From CAUTYU01 sp963545205 (GTDB lineage Bacteria > Desulfobacterota > Desulfovibrionia > Desulfovibrionales > Desulfomicrobiaceae), in contig CAUUHW010000004.1 in NCBI GenBank assembly GCA_963545205.1, positions 1 through 64,000 of the forward strand: a stretch of 64,000 bases of DNA. Reading direction: 5' to 3'. The notes below the pieces were generated by a model, which saw only the letters and a program-made list of their open reading frames with translations, had not been told where the DNA came from and searched no databases. Positions 17,308-26,703 of this stretch are shown here, one piece after another; the stretch's first letter is position 1; each line of letters opens with the position of its first letter. A program made the position numbers and the translations under genes.

Positions 17308-18575
17308 TGGAACAGAACAGAACAGAAAGACATAAAAAACGCCTTGATTTGCATCTGTCTATGACAGTGAGAGATATTTTTGAAGCTATTGATCAGGAAT
17401 CTTCACGACCTGCTGCAATGGCGTATTTCGACCGGTTTTTCAGGGAGTTTGGCACTGAGGAAAAGAAAATCGTCAATTCCGGCGGTAGAAAGGTTATTGG
17501 TTTTTACTGCATGAATGTTCCCGAAGAACTCATCTACGCGGCCGGAGCCTTGCCCGTGCGCCTGTGTGCAGGTTCTGCCGATGCCGCTGAAGTCGGGGAA
17601 GCTTGGTTTCCTGATGTGTCCTGTCCAATGGTCAAATCGGCAACAGGTTTTGCTTCTGTGCCGGTGCTGCCCTATTATCGGCAATGTGATCTTATCATTA
17701 TTCCCGCCACCTGCGACTGGAAGGTCAAGCTGGGCGAAATTCTGGAGCAATGGCTGCCAGTTATGATGGTTGATGTCCCAAAAACAAAATCTCTTGAAAA
17801 TTCGCGCCGTTTCTGGGTCAGCGAGGTTTTGCGGATCAAAAAGGCCGTTGAAAAAGTGACAAGGAAAAAAATTACAGCCAAACGGCTTCGGCAGTCAATC
17901 GCCCTTATCCACGCCGCCCAAAAGGAGTTCAGGCGTTTTCAGGAAATACGAAAATCTGACGTGCATGTTATTTCCGGCCGGGACGCGGCAGCGGTTGTCA
18001 ACGCCTGGTTTTATGATCACGCCCAATCGTGGACAACGGCCATGAAAGAGCTGAATGACGCGCTGGAAACAAGGATTCAGGAAAAAAAGAGAATCAGTCC
18101 GGCTTCTGCGCCCAGGGTGCTGCTGACCGGCTCTCCGGTGGTCTTTCCGAACTGGAAGATTCCCAATCTGATTGAGGGGTCTGGCGGGGCCTTGGTCTGT
18201 GACGAACTGTGCACGTCCAACAGGTATCTGAATGATATGGTGGCCATTGATGAAAAAGGCATGACCGACATGATTCACGCCATTGCCGACAGGTATCTTC
18301 TGCCGTGTTCCTGTCCTGTTTTTTCAGATATGCTGGATAGAAAGAGCAGGCTGCTGACCATGATAGAAGACTATAAGATAGAGGGAGTTGTCTATCATGT
18401 TCTGAAAGGCTGTCATCCGTATGACGTGGAACTCAGAAGCATTGAAAATGAATTTAGCAAAAGGGGAATCTCCCAGTTAAAGATAGAAACCGACTACAGC
18501 CCGGAAGATATGGAACAGCTGCGCACCAGAATTGAAGCCTTTCTGGAAACATTGAAGGGGCGGAGGGAGGCCTGA
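17307..18575 (+). CDS. 2-hydroxyacyl-CoA dehydratase family protein, double-cubane cluster type
   Basis: The 422-residue protein belongs to the HgdB/BcrC/YjiM family. It occurs as a single polypeptide with no second dehydratase subunit beside it, as in double-cubane cluster proteins, which use ATP-driven very-low-potential electrons to reduce small molecules. Candidate cluster ligands are Cys68 (FYCMN), Cys87, Cys106 (SCPMVK), Cys127, Cys136 (ATCDWK) and, later, the Cys in VCDELCTSNRY, PCSCPVF and KGCHPYDVE. No CoA-transferase or acyl-CoA dehydrogenase is near, so a role in amino-acid fermentation is unlikely. The real substrate is unknown. It overlaps the ferredoxin gene by one base and the activator gene by TGATG. 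Confidence 0.85.
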   Translation: MEQNRTERHKKRLDLHLSMTVRDIFEAIDQESSRPAAMAYFDRFFREFGTEEKKIVNSGGRKVIGFYCMNVPEELIYAAGALPVRLCAGSADAAEVGEAWFPDVSCPMVKSATGFASVPVLPYYRQCDLIIIPATCDWKVKLGEILEQWLPVMMVDVPKTKSLENSRRFWVSEVLRIKKAVEKVTRKKITAKRLRQSIALIHAAQKEFRRFQEIRKSDVHVISGRDAAAVVNAWFYDHAQSWTTAMKELNDALETRIQEKKRISPASAPRVLLTGSPVVFPNWKIPNLIEGSGGALVCDELCTSNRYLNDMVAIDEKGMTDMIHAIADRYLLPCSCPVFSDMLDRKSRLLTMIEDYKIEGVVYHVLKGCHPYDVELRSIENEFSKRGISQLKIETDYSPEDMEQLRTRIEAFLETLKGRREA

Positions 18576-19375
18576 TGAAATGTTTTTTGGGTATTGATAT
18601 TGGTTCAACAACAACCAAGCTGGCCCTGCTGGGTGATAACCAGGTGCTGGCCAAAAAAGTGGCCGCGACCGGTGTCAGTTGTCAGGAAACAGCCCAGGCC
18701 TGCGTTGACGCCATTTTGCAGGAAGCAGGCATTGCCCGCGATCAGATTCTTCGGGTCATGGCCACGGGCTACGGCAGGCGGCTTGTTCCCTTTGCCGATG
18801 ATGTTATCAGTGAAATAACGGCAAATGTAAAAGGCACGGTGTGGTCATGTTCTGATCTGCAGGGAACTGTGCGCACAATCATCAATATTGGTGGCCAGGA
18901 CAGCAAGGTTATCTCCCTTGATGAACATGGCGTGACCCGCAATTTTGCCATGAATGACAAATGCGCGGCCGGTACGGGGCGGTTTCTGGAAACAGTGACC
19001 CGCATTCTTGAAATGGACGTCAAGGATCTGGGCCCGGTTTCCCTGTCTTCACGGATTCCGATCAAGATCAATAGCACCTGCGCCGTGTTCGCGGAAAGTG
19101 AAATTATTTCCCTGGTGGCCAGAAAAAAGGCGCCGGGTGATATTGTGGCTGGCGCGCATTTTTCTATTGCCAGGCGGATTGCCCGCATGGTCAGGCGAAT
19201 CGGTCTGGAAGAACAGGTTGTCTTTGATGGCGGCCCGGCCCTCAATCAGGGCTTGGTCAAGGCGTTTGAAGATGAACTGGCTGTTGATATATACGTGCCC
19301 AAATGGCCCCAGATCACCACAGCCATTGGCGCGGCCATTCTGGCCAGGGAAGAGTGGGAAAAGGAAAACGCCTGA
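18575..19375 (+). CDS. ATP-dependent activator of 2-hydroxyacyl-CoA dehydratase (HgdC/YjiL-like)
   Basis: The 266-residue protein has the ASKHA ATPase fold: GIDIGSTTTK (6-15), a second phosphate loop at GGQDSKV (106-112) and FDGGPALNQG late. Cys130 (DKCAAGTGRF) and Cys169 (STCAVFAESE) are the two ligands that, in a dimer, hold one 4Fe-4S cluster. It uses ATP to push single electrons into the partner Fe-S enzyme encoded just upstream. Length is normal for the family. The stop overlaps the next start (TGATG). Confidence 0.93.
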   Translation: MKCFLGIDIGSTTTKLALLGDNQVLAKKVAATGVSCQETAQACVDAILQEAGIARDQILRVMATGYGRRLVPFADDVISEITANVKGTVWSCSDLQGTVRTIINIGGQDSKVISLDEHGVTRNFAMNDKCAAGTGRFLETVTRILEMDVKDLGPVSLSSRIPIKINSTCAVFAESEIISLVARKKAPGDIVAGAHFSIARRIARMVRRIGLEEQVVFDGGPALNQGLVKAFEDELAVDIYVPKWPQITTAIGAAILAREEWEKENA

Positions 19376-20064
19376 TGCCGGAATTGTTTCATCTTTCAGT
19401 CAACGGCCCGTACGATTTTTTTTATTTTGCTGGCCTCTTTATAACCGGGTGTTTGTTTGGATTTACAATATGCTCTTTTTCTTGTATGCCTTTCATTTGT
19501 ACTTTTGTGATGGGCACCAAAAGGGGATTTAAGAGCGGGTTTTGGTCTGCTGTTCTGTTTTCTGCCGGCCGGGTGGCAGGGTACACTGCTGTTGGTATCA
19601 TCTGTGGTTTGACCGGAAAGGCGGCGGAAAAAATCCTTGAGCTTGAACAGGTGGTTGTAGCGGCCGGGATTTTGTTTATTTTTACCGGAGTGTGTGTGTT
19701 TTTTTCGTCCAAAAAGAAGCACTGCAAAAGACCGGGCGTGAATGCTATTGAAGGTAAAGGCTTGAAAATGCAGTTGTCCTCGCTTGGTTTGATTACCGGT
19801 ATGATGCCCTGCGTTCCTTATACAGCGGTTATGGCCGGAGCCGCTGCTTCCGGTTCTTTCCTTGTTGGTGGATTTTCCGCCTTCTGTTTTGGTCTTGGAA
19901 CGTCCATTTCTCCGCTGTTGCTTGTTGGCGGCGGGGCGGGCTGGTTTTCAAAGAAATTGGTTGAAAAAATGCCGGATCTTGATGGAACGATCCGCAAAAT
20001 AACCGGGGTGCTCATTATTATAATGGGGATCAAAATGTTTAATATCTGGGGGATAGAAGTATGA
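19375..20064 (+). CDS. TauE/SafE or DsbD-like six-helix membrane protein
   Basis: The 229-residue protein has about six membrane helices with glycine-rich cores. The first helix carries GCLFGFTICSFSCMPF, and the second half has GLITGMMPCVPYTAVMAGAA, the paired Cys-Pro motif of CcdA/DsbD- and UreH-type membrane domains. It may move reducing equivalents or a metal or sulfur compound across the membrane. A Cys/His spot (KKHCK) lies on a loop near residue 118. The start is fixed by TGATG overlap with the activator gene, and the stop overlaps the next gene by ATGA, so it belongs to the same coupled operon. Confidence 0.75.
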   Translation: MPELFHLSVNGPYDFFYFAGLFITGCLFGFTICSFSCMPFICTFVMGTKRGFKSGFWSAVLFSAGRVAGYTAVGIICGLTGKAAEKILELEQVVVAAGILFIFTGVCVFFSSKKKHCKRPGVNAIEGKGLKMQLSSLGLITGMMPCVPYTAVMAGAAASGSFLVGGFSAFCFGLGTSISPLLLVGGGAGWFSKKLVEKMPDLDGTIRKITGVLIIIMGIKMFNIWGIEV

Positions 20065-20522
20065 AAAAAAATCTGATTGTATGTTTTGTCGCGGCCTTTT
20101 GTCTGCTCTTTTCAACAGCGCTAGCGGCTGTCACCGTGGATATGGTTGACGGCGTTGCCGGGGCCTCAAAGAAAAATTATTACGAAAAAACCTCGCTTAC
20201 CGGAGAGAAGTTGTTTGAAGCCATAAAAAGCCGCAAAGCCGCTTTTGTGCTTTCAACAACCAATCCTGACGGTTCGCCCAATGCCGGTGTTTTTATTCCC
20301 GGCGTGGTTTCAGATTCAGTTCTCAAGTTTGGCATGGCCCAAAACCAGACCGCACTGAATATAAAAAGAACCAAACAGGCCGTGCTCACTGTGTACCAGC
20401 TTGTAGAGGGCGAGTCAGGGAAGAAAAATCTTCATTATGGTGCGCGACTGGTGCTGGAACTGGTTGAAAGCGAGGACAAGGCGCTTCATCTGAAAATAAA
20501 AAGCGTTTTGCCCCTGGGATAA
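20061..20522 (+). CDS. Exported split-barrel flavoprotein (pyridoxamine-phosphate-oxidase-like)
   Basis: This 153-residue protein starts with a clear signal peptide (MKKNLIVCFVAAFCLLFSTALA) and then a single split-barrel domain: AAFVLSTTNPDGSPNAGVFIPG, LKFGMAQNQTALNIKRTKQAVLTVY. This is the FMN-binding fold of the pyridoxamine 5'-phosphate oxidase group, but it is exported, which is unusual. Flavin binding in the periplasm and electron transfer to an imported complex are inferences. Last gene of the six-gene run. Confidence 0.7.
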   Translation: MKKNLIVCFVAAFCLLFSTALAAVTVDMVDGVAGASKKNYYEKTSLTGEKLFEAIKSRKAAFVLSTTNPDGSPNAGVFIPGVVSDSVLKFGMAQNQTALNIKRTKQAVLTVYQLVEGESGKKNLHYGARLVLELVESEDKALHLKIKSVLPLG

Positions 20523-20531
20523 AAAAATCTG

Positions 20532-20549
20532 CCCCGCCGTACGGCGGGG
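20532..20549. promoter_or_regulatory. 18-base perfect palindrome between the redox operon and the first TonB receptor
   Basis: CCCCGCCGTACGGCGGGG is self-complementary with no spacer. T6 follows nine bases later, so it may be an imperfect terminator, an mRNA-stabilising hairpin between operon parts, or a DNA-binding site. Confidence 0.4.
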
Positions 20550-20617
20550 TGAGTATGTCTTTTTTGTTATGTTCTGTTTTTTTCAGGTTTTTAACTTAGC
20601 GGGAGGCAATGGAGTTT

Positions 20618-22723
20618 ATGAATCATTTTGTTGCTGTAGTCTGCTTTCTTGGGTTTGTTCTTTCCGGTTCAGCAGCCGGAGCTGCTGACGGCAGCGAAAA
20701 GGAAAAAGAGTCCGTTCTTCTTGAAGACGTGGTGGTTACTGCGCAAAAAGGTGAGGACCTGTTACAGGTTCCTGCGGACATTTCGTGTATCACCGCGCAA
20801 GAAATACAGGAAAGAGGCCATAGCTCTCTGGTTGGTTTTCTGAAAAATGTTGCCGGCCTGCATGTCAGCATGGACGCCGGAGGAACAAATTTTTCCGTGC
20901 GCGGGCAAAAGGTGAATATGGGCGCGGGCGTCATGATTTATATTGACGGCCGAAGAGCCGTTTATTCAGGGGGGACAGGGAACGGCACTTCCCAGAGTCA
21001 CAAGCTTGACGACCTTCCGGTTGAACTGATTGACAAAATAGAGGTGATCAAGGCTCCGGCTGCGTCCATATACGGAGGCGGAGCCGCGCATGGGATTATT
21101 CATATCCATACCAAAAAGGCAAAGGCCGGACGTGAAAGAATCTATGGCAATGTCGCTGCCAGCTATGGTTCCTGGGGGACACGCAAAGCCAATCTGTCGC
21201 TTCACAAGGATAGCCAGAAAATAGATTACTCGGCCATGGTTCAGGCGCAGCAGATTGATGGGTATCGTGAAAAAGATAAAAAAAATTATGTGGCGGAAGT
21301 CAACGCCGGTTTTCGTTTTGACCCGGAAAATCGCATTGGCCTGACCCTTGGAATCAATGAAACAGAGCAAAAATATCCCGCCAGTTTTCAGCTTAAAAGC
21401 GATATGGAAAAAAATCGCAGAAGCGGCCGGGTACGCGTGCCTGCCAGACCCGGGTTTGGTGGTCGCCCCGGAAAACCTGCCGGTTATCAGTATCCAACAG
21501 AGTCGGACTCTTCCCTGTTTTATGGGGATATGAATTATCAGGGCCGGGCCGGGGACGTGGGTATCAACAGCGCTCTGCATCTCAGCCATCTGGAAGAAGA
21601 TATTTTGAAACCCGGTATTGTTTACGATGACAATACCGTTGGCGCAAAAGAAACAAATGACCGGAGCAACGATATTTTTGAATATAATCTGACCCTGAAA
21701 AAATCTATTCTGGAAAGGGGAGCACTCAAGGATACAGTCAGTACCGGTGCGGATTACGAATATTTTAAGTATGACAACAAAAATAACAGAAGCAAGTCAA
21801 CAACGGTAAAAACGACTTCCAAACAGTATGGTCTGTTTGTGAACAATGATTTTTCCTATGGAAAATTTTCCCTGCTCTCCGGTCTTCGCTTTGATCGGCA
21901 GGACTGGGATCTGAAAAACGCTCATCCCGACAGTTACGGCGGACAGCACGAAAAAGTGTCCTGGGATCTGGCTCCCTCTTACCGGGTGAACGAAAACATG
22001 ACCCTGTTTTATTCGGTGGGCCGGTCGTACTGGTTTCCCAGTGCCTTTCATTTGTCCATGCCGTCCTGGTTTGAAGGCAGCCAGAACGCTCCAACTCCGG
22101 AAGGGCAGGTGCCTGAAAAAAATCTGACCCACGAGCTGGGTATCAAACACGCTTTTTCTGAATATCTTCACTATAATATCTCTGTGTACCAGACAGCAAG
22201 CCGCAACAAGTACGTGCCGTCCTATGATGGAAAGAAGGAAAGTTTTGGCGGTTTTACCGGTTACAAGCCGGCCGGAAACTCAACCTCAAAAGGTGTGGAG
22301 CTGGAAGTAAATGGCAATCTCTTTGACTGGTGGGCGTACCGGGGAAGCGTGGCCTGGACGGATTCCACCTGGGACAAGGGTACCAAAGGAGAGGCAGGAA
22401 GAACTGATCTGTCCGGCAAGCGCCTTACAGGTGTTCCGGTCTGGACCTATAGTGCCGGCATGACCTTTTTTCCGATCCAGAATCTGTCGTTGGCCATTGA
22501 TATGAAGCATGAGCGTAAATCCTACGCAGATGACCAGAACAAGACTGTTGAGGCTTCGTATCTTTCCTATGACGCAAAACTTGTTTACAGCCCGCTTGAA
22601 AAATTCTCCCTGCATCTGACCTGCGCCAACCTTTTTGACAGGCATTATGATAAAAAATCAGGCAGTTTCTATGACCCGCGTCCTGGCAGATACATGGAAG
22701 CCGGGCTTACTTACAGGTTCTAG
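20618..22723 (+). CDS. TonB-dependent outer-membrane receptor 1
   Basis: This protein of about 701 residues has a signal peptide (MNHFVAVVCFLGFVLSGSAAGAA), a TonB box-like EDVVVTAQ at about 37-44, a plug domain (SVRGQKVNMGAGVMIYIDGR, IEVIKAPAASIYGGGAAHGIIHI) and a 22-strand-type beta barrel ending in the aromatic YRF terminus. It should import a scarce ligand using TonB energy. ATG at 20618 gives the best signal peptide; an in-frame ATG at 20609 sits only two bases from GGGAGG. A basic Gly/Arg/Pro insertion lies around residues 265-290. It differs from the two receptors that follow. The ligand is unknown. Confidence 0.9.
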   Translation: MNHFVAVVCFLGFVLSGSAAGAADGSEKEKESVLLEDVVVTAQKGEDLLQVPADISCITAQEIQERGHSSLVGFLKNVAGLHVSMDAGGTNFSVRGQKVNMGAGVMIYIDGRRAVYSGGTGNGTSQSHKLDDLPVELIDKIEVIKAPAASIYGGGAAHGIIHIHTKKAKAGRERIYGNVAASYGSWGTRKANLSLHKDSQKIDYSAMVQAQQIDGYREKDKKNYVAEVNAGFRFDPENRIGLTLGINETEQKYPASFQLKSDMEKNRRSGRVRVPARPGFGGRPGKPAGYQYPTESDSSLFYGDMNYQGRAGDVGINSALHLSHLEEDILKPGIVYDDNTVGAKETNDRSNDIFEYNLTLKKSILERGALKDTVSTGADYEYFKYDNKNNRSKSTTVKTTSKQYGLFVNNDFSYGKFSLLSGLRFDRQDWDLKNAHPDSYGGQHEKVSWDLAPSYRVNENMTLFYSVGRSYWFPSAFHLSMPSWFEGSQNAPTPEGQVPEKNLTHELGIKHAFSEYLHYNISVYQTASRNKYVPSYDGKKESFGGFTGYKPAGNSTSKGVELEVNGNLFDWWAYRGSVAWTDSTWDKGTKGEAGRTDLSGKRLTGVPVWTYSAGMTFFPIQNLSLAIDMKHERKSYADDQNKTVEASYLSYDAKLVYSPLEKFSLHLTCANLFDRHYDKKSGSFYDPRPGRYMEAGLTYRF

Positions 22724-22805
22724 GGTGAATTGGGGATGAAACCAAATGGTGAGAGTTTTTTTTTGAACTATCTGTAAAACTTATTAAAGAAAAGGAGAGA
22801 AAAAG

Positions 22806-24638
22806 ATGAAAAAATGTTTTTGGGTATTTCTTGTCCTTGGGGGCCTTGTTTTGGGGCCTGCAAACGGAGTATTGGCAAGCGGATCAGGCCAGATTGATAA
22901 GGAGCTTGATAAGATCGTGGTCACGGCCACTAAAACAGAGCATACTCTGGCAGATGTGCCTGAAGAAACAACAGTCATTACAGCTGAAGAGATAAAAATG
23001 CAAAACGCAGTAAATGCTCTTGATGCTCTTCGATGGGTGCCGGGGATCTCTGTCGATTGGTCAGGTCATGCTTCCAGTGAAACCTATATGGTCAATGGGG
23101 CAAAATCTGGCTTTACCCTCATTCTGATTGATGGCAACAGGGCCAATGAACGTTTCCCTCTGTCTGAAATCCCGGCGAGCAGTATTGAACGCATTGAAAT
23201 AGTAAAGGGGGCTAATTCCCTTTTATATGGCAGTGATGCCATGAGCGGGGTTATCAATATTATTACCAAGAAAGCCCCTGATACATTTACTGCCAGCCTT
23301 GGTGGTACGTATTCGGTCAGAAATGTAAACAGGAAAGATGCCAGCAAAGAAAAAGTAAATACCCAAGATGCGTCTGTTGGTTTCAAACTTGGCAGTCTGC
23401 GGCAATTGTACACATATAAAAGATCATACACCGACCATAAGGGGAGCGAGGAAGATTCATTTTTTGGAAAACTGGGGCTTGATTTGGGAGAAAGTGCCAA
23501 ACTTGGTTTTGACGTGAAAGTCAATCAGCATGAAGTTCCGTCAAGCCGCCGGACTATGGATTATCAGGATTACGCACTGTATTTTGACTGGAGTATAGAT
23601 GAATATTCTGCGTTAAAAACAAAAGGACTTTTCAGGAATGATGAGCATGTGCATCACATCGCGGGGAAAGCGACAGAGGAAGACAGTCGCCGTGATGAAG
23701 AAGAAATCATGTATACCAGACAGGTCGGGGACAGTAATCTGGTAACTTTTGGTTATCAGCGGACAGGTGAATCGCTTAAAATCTCCGGCGCGGATGTTTT
23801 TTCGGCCAATGTATATTCAAACAACCTGTTTATTCAGGACGAAATCTCCCTTACAGACAGTTTTGTCGTGGTGCCGGCATTGCGCATGGATTACCACAGC
23901 CAGTGGAAGGACGAATGGAATCCCAAGCTGAGCATGCTGTGGAAAATTACAGATACGTTTCAGGTGCGCGCGTCCGGGGGAACGGCATTCAAGGCGCCAA
24001 GCTTGGGGCACCTGTATAAAAAGACATATTTTGCCAGATACTTCGGGGGAACTTGGGTTTTTGGCAACCCTGACCTGAAACCTGAAAAATCCAGAACCGT
24101 ACGCCTGAGTGCTGAAAAACGTTTTGGTAGGAATTTTTTCAGCCGTGTTTCTGTTTTCAGAAATGATTTTAAGAACGGTATCCGGTGGCATCCTACCAAA
24201 GAAGAGTTAAATGGGAAGCCGGTTTGGAAATATTTCAACAGCGTAAAAACCATGACCCAGGGGATTGAAACAGAAATAAAGTATTATATCACCGATGAAT
24301 TGCTGACTGCCCTGGGATACGGTTTTTATGACACAGAAAATAAAGATTCAAAAAGAGCCGTGGACAACCCTGCTTCGCACAGACTTACTCCCATGCTCCG
24401 GTATCATGATGAACATATGGGACTGACAGTAGAACTCAGGGGAGAGTATGAGCACTATTCCTCGGCTGATGCTGACGGCGACAGGGATAATTTTATACTG
24501 AGTGCCAATCTTTCAAAACAGATTACGGATTACGTGAATCTGTGGGTAACCGGTGACAACCTGTTTGATGAAAGAAAGAATTTCGGCGTTGAAAAAGAAG
24601 GTCTGCGCCTGACCTTTGGCGCGCGGATTTCCTGGTAA
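22806..24638 (+). CDS. TonB-dependent outer-membrane receptor 2
   Basis: The 610-residue protein has a signal peptide cut near LASG, a TonB box DKIVVTATK, a plug (VPEETTVITAEEI, LILIDGNRANERFPLSEIP, IVKGANSLLYGSDAMSGVINIITKK) and a barrel ending in ARISW. Its length is like BtuB and Cir. It closely resembles the next gene, so the pair arose by duplication. ATG at 22806 follows an AAAGGAGAG ribosome site. Confidence 0.92.
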   Translation: MKKCFWVFLVLGGLVLGPANGVLASGSGQIDKELDKIVVTATKTEHTLADVPEETTVITAEEIKMQNAVNALDALRWVPGISVDWSGHASSETYMVNGAKSGFTLILIDGNRANERFPLSEIPASSIERIEIVKGANSLLYGSDAMSGVINIITKKAPDTFTASLGGTYSVRNVNRKDASKEKVNTQDASVGFKLGSLRQLYTYKRSYTDHKGSEEDSFFGKLGLDLGESAKLGFDVKVNQHEVPSSRRTMDYQDYALYFDWSIDEYSALKTKGLFRNDEHVHHIAGKATEEDSRRDEEEIMYTRQVGDSNLVTFGYQRTGESLKISGADVFSANVYSNNLFIQDEISLTDSFVVVPALRMDYHSQWKDEWNPKLSMLWKITDTFQVRASGGTAFKAPSLGHLYKKTYFARYFGGTWVFGNPDLKPEKSRTVRLSAEKRFGRNFFSRVSVFRNDFKNGIRWHPTKEELNGKPVWKYFNSVKTMTQGIETEIKYYITDELLTALGYGFYDTENKDSKRAVDNPASHRLTPMLRYHDEHMGLTVELRGEYEHYSSADADGDRDNFILSANLSKQITDYVNLWVTGDNLFDERKNFGVEKEGLRLTFGARISW

Positions 24639-24721
24639 CTATTGAGGCAAAACAGAACAGGGGGAAGAGTTGGTGCTTGGCCGGTGTTTTCTGTTTTTTA
24701 TAACCTAACAAGGAGTGAAGT

Positions 24722-26635
24722 GTGAAAAAATTTGTTTTATTGTGTACCCTGGCATCGTTTTTGCTGGGAGGAGTGGCAATGGCTGAAGAAGCCGGCCAAA
24801 AAACAAAATCCGGTCAGCTTGAAGAGCTGGAATCCATTACGGTTACTTCGAGTAGAACCCAGCATACGCTGGCTGATGTTCCGGAAGAAACTATTGTCAT
24901 CACTGCCGCCGAGCTGGATAAACTGAATGTGACCAATACACTGGAAGCCCTGCGCTGGATTCCGGGTATGGCTGTATCTTTGCACCGTGGAGCAATGGGC
25001 GGTGATACTTTTCAGATGAATGAAAGTGCCACCGAAGATGTCTTGGTTCTGGTGGACGGCAACCGAACAAAAGGAAATTATGCTATATCCGAACTTCCCG
25101 TCAGCACTATTGAACGCATTGAAATCGTCAAGGGCGGTAACTCCGTTCTGTACGGAAATGATGCCTTGGCAGGTGTTATCAATATTATCACCAAAAAACC
25201 TTCCGACAAGGTGAGCGGCAGCGTGAAAATGGTGGTTACGCACGACAGAACCAAGTCGGGAACAGCCCCCAAAGATTACCGCATGGAGACGGCTACCCAG
25301 GAGGCTTCAATTGGCTTTGCAACTGCCGGTCTGCGTCATCTGTATACCGTTCATCGTGATCACAGAGAACTGTATTCGTATGACGGCAAGAATATAAGCG
25401 GGAAATGGGGACTTGACTTAAACGACAAGATGGAGCTTGGACTTGGTTTTGGCTATAATACATATAAACAGTCCAGTACAGAAAATGATAAATACAGAGC
25501 CAATCTGAATTTTGATTGGAAAACTGACTTGTCTACCTTGAAATTGAAGAGTTTTTATCGGCACTATAAAGACCATCTGCATCCGAATGCGATGTCTCCG
25601 ACCGAAAGAATTGAGAAAAATGATTTTTATGAGCAGGAAATTTTGTATACCGTCGGCATTTTTGACAACAATTTGCTGACCGTCGGCTACCAGTATACAC
25701 AAGACGAGCTTGATAAGACCGAACGCAACAAGAGAAACAAGTACTCCATGTCAAGCAACAGTGTCATTTTGCAAGATGAACTGACTCTTTTTGACATTTT
25801 GACTTTGGCTCCTGCCGTGCGTGTTCACTCGTATAATGATTGGAAGAGTGTCAATGTTGATCCCAAACTCAGCATTTTGTGGCGGGCGACAGATAGGTTA
25901 AGTATCCGTGCAACCGGTGCGACCGCCTACAGAACGCCAGATGCGATACAACTGTATTCAGATAGGCAGCATCCTGCCGGTCCGGCTAAGATATTGATTT
26001 TTCAAGGCAACCCTGATTTGAAGCCGGAAAAATCAAAAAGTGTCCGCCTGAGTGCGGAACAACGGATCGGTAATTTCTTTATCGGCAATCTGGCTCTTTT
26101 TAGAACCGAATATGAGGATCAGATCAAACAATATATAGATAAAGTTACTGATACGCATACATACTACAAGTATAAAAATGTGGACGGCGGTTCCATTACC
26201 CAGGGTGTGGAAGCAAGCGCGAAATACTGGTTGACCGACAAGTTCTTGTTGGGTATGGGCTATACCTACTTTGATACCGAAGATAAAAAAACAGGCAAAA
26301 CCTTGCAAAATACTGTTGAACACAGGCTTATGCCCTCAGTGCGGTATCAGGACGATGAACTGGGACTTGTCGCTGAGTTAAAAGGTAACTATGAAAAATA
26401 TGCCAATCAGAGCAAGGGATATTGGTATAAGATGATGGGGAAGGAATACTATTCTCCCGGTCATGATGAATTGAATGGAAAGGACAATTTTTTCCTGAAT
26501 GCCAGTCTCTCCAAACAGCTTTCAGACAGCACCAAGGTCTGGCTGAACGGAGAAAATTTGCTGAATCGGAAAAAAACTCAGGCAATGGCAAAGGATAAAA
26601 TGGTTCTTATCTTAGGTCTTGAGTGTAAATTCTAA
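24722..26635 (+). CDS. TonB-dependent outer-membrane receptor 3
   Basis: The 637-residue paralogue of receptor 2 shares the ADVPEET-IVITA segment, the IERIEIVKGGNSVLYGNDAL-type plug and the NPDLKPEKS barrel motif. The signal peptide is MKKFVLLCTLASFLLGGVAMA. The start codon is GTG at 24722, set by AAGGAG seven bases upstream. The barrel ends in ECKF. Divergence in the extracellular loops suggests a different ligand. Confidence 0.92.
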   Translation: MKKFVLLCTLASFLLGGVAMAEEAGQKTKSGQLEELESITVTSSRTQHTLADVPEETIVITAAELDKLNVTNTLEALRWIPGMAVSLHRGAMGGDTFQMNESATEDVLVLVDGNRTKGNYAISELPVSTIERIEIVKGGNSVLYGNDALAGVINIITKKPSDKVSGSVKMVVTHDRTKSGTAPKDYRMETATQEASIGFATAGLRHLYTVHRDHRELYSYDGKNISGKWGLDLNDKMELGLGFGYNTYKQSSTENDKYRANLNFDWKTDLSTLKLKSFYRHYKDHLHPNAMSPTERIEKNDFYEQEILYTVGIFDNNLLTVGYQYTQDELDKTERNKRNKYSMSSNSVILQDELTLFDILTLAPAVRVHSYNDWKSVNVDPKLSILWRATDRLSIRATGATAYRTPDAIQLYSDRQHPAGPAKILIFQGNPDLKPEKSKSVRLSAEQRIGNFFIGNLALFRTEYEDQIKQYIDKVTDTHTYYKYKNVDGGSITQGVEASAKYWLTDKFLLGMGYTYFDTEDKKTGKTLQNTVEHRLMPSVRYQDDELGLVAELKGNYEKYANQSKGYWYKMMGKEYYSPGHDELNGKDNFFLNASLSKQLSDSTKVWLNGENLLNRKKTQAMAKDKMVLILGLECKF

Positions 26636-26703
26636 TAAACAACTGACGGACAGGGCTGTGAAAATTGTTTCGCGGTCCTTGTCCGGCACAAACGGAGGAT
26701 TTT

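Noticed and set aside
17307..19375. Amino-acid fermentation (2-hydroxyglutaryl-CoA dehydratase) pathway
   Set aside because: Only one dehydratase-type subunit is present, and no CoA-transferase, dehydrogenase or acyl-CoA gene is adjacent.
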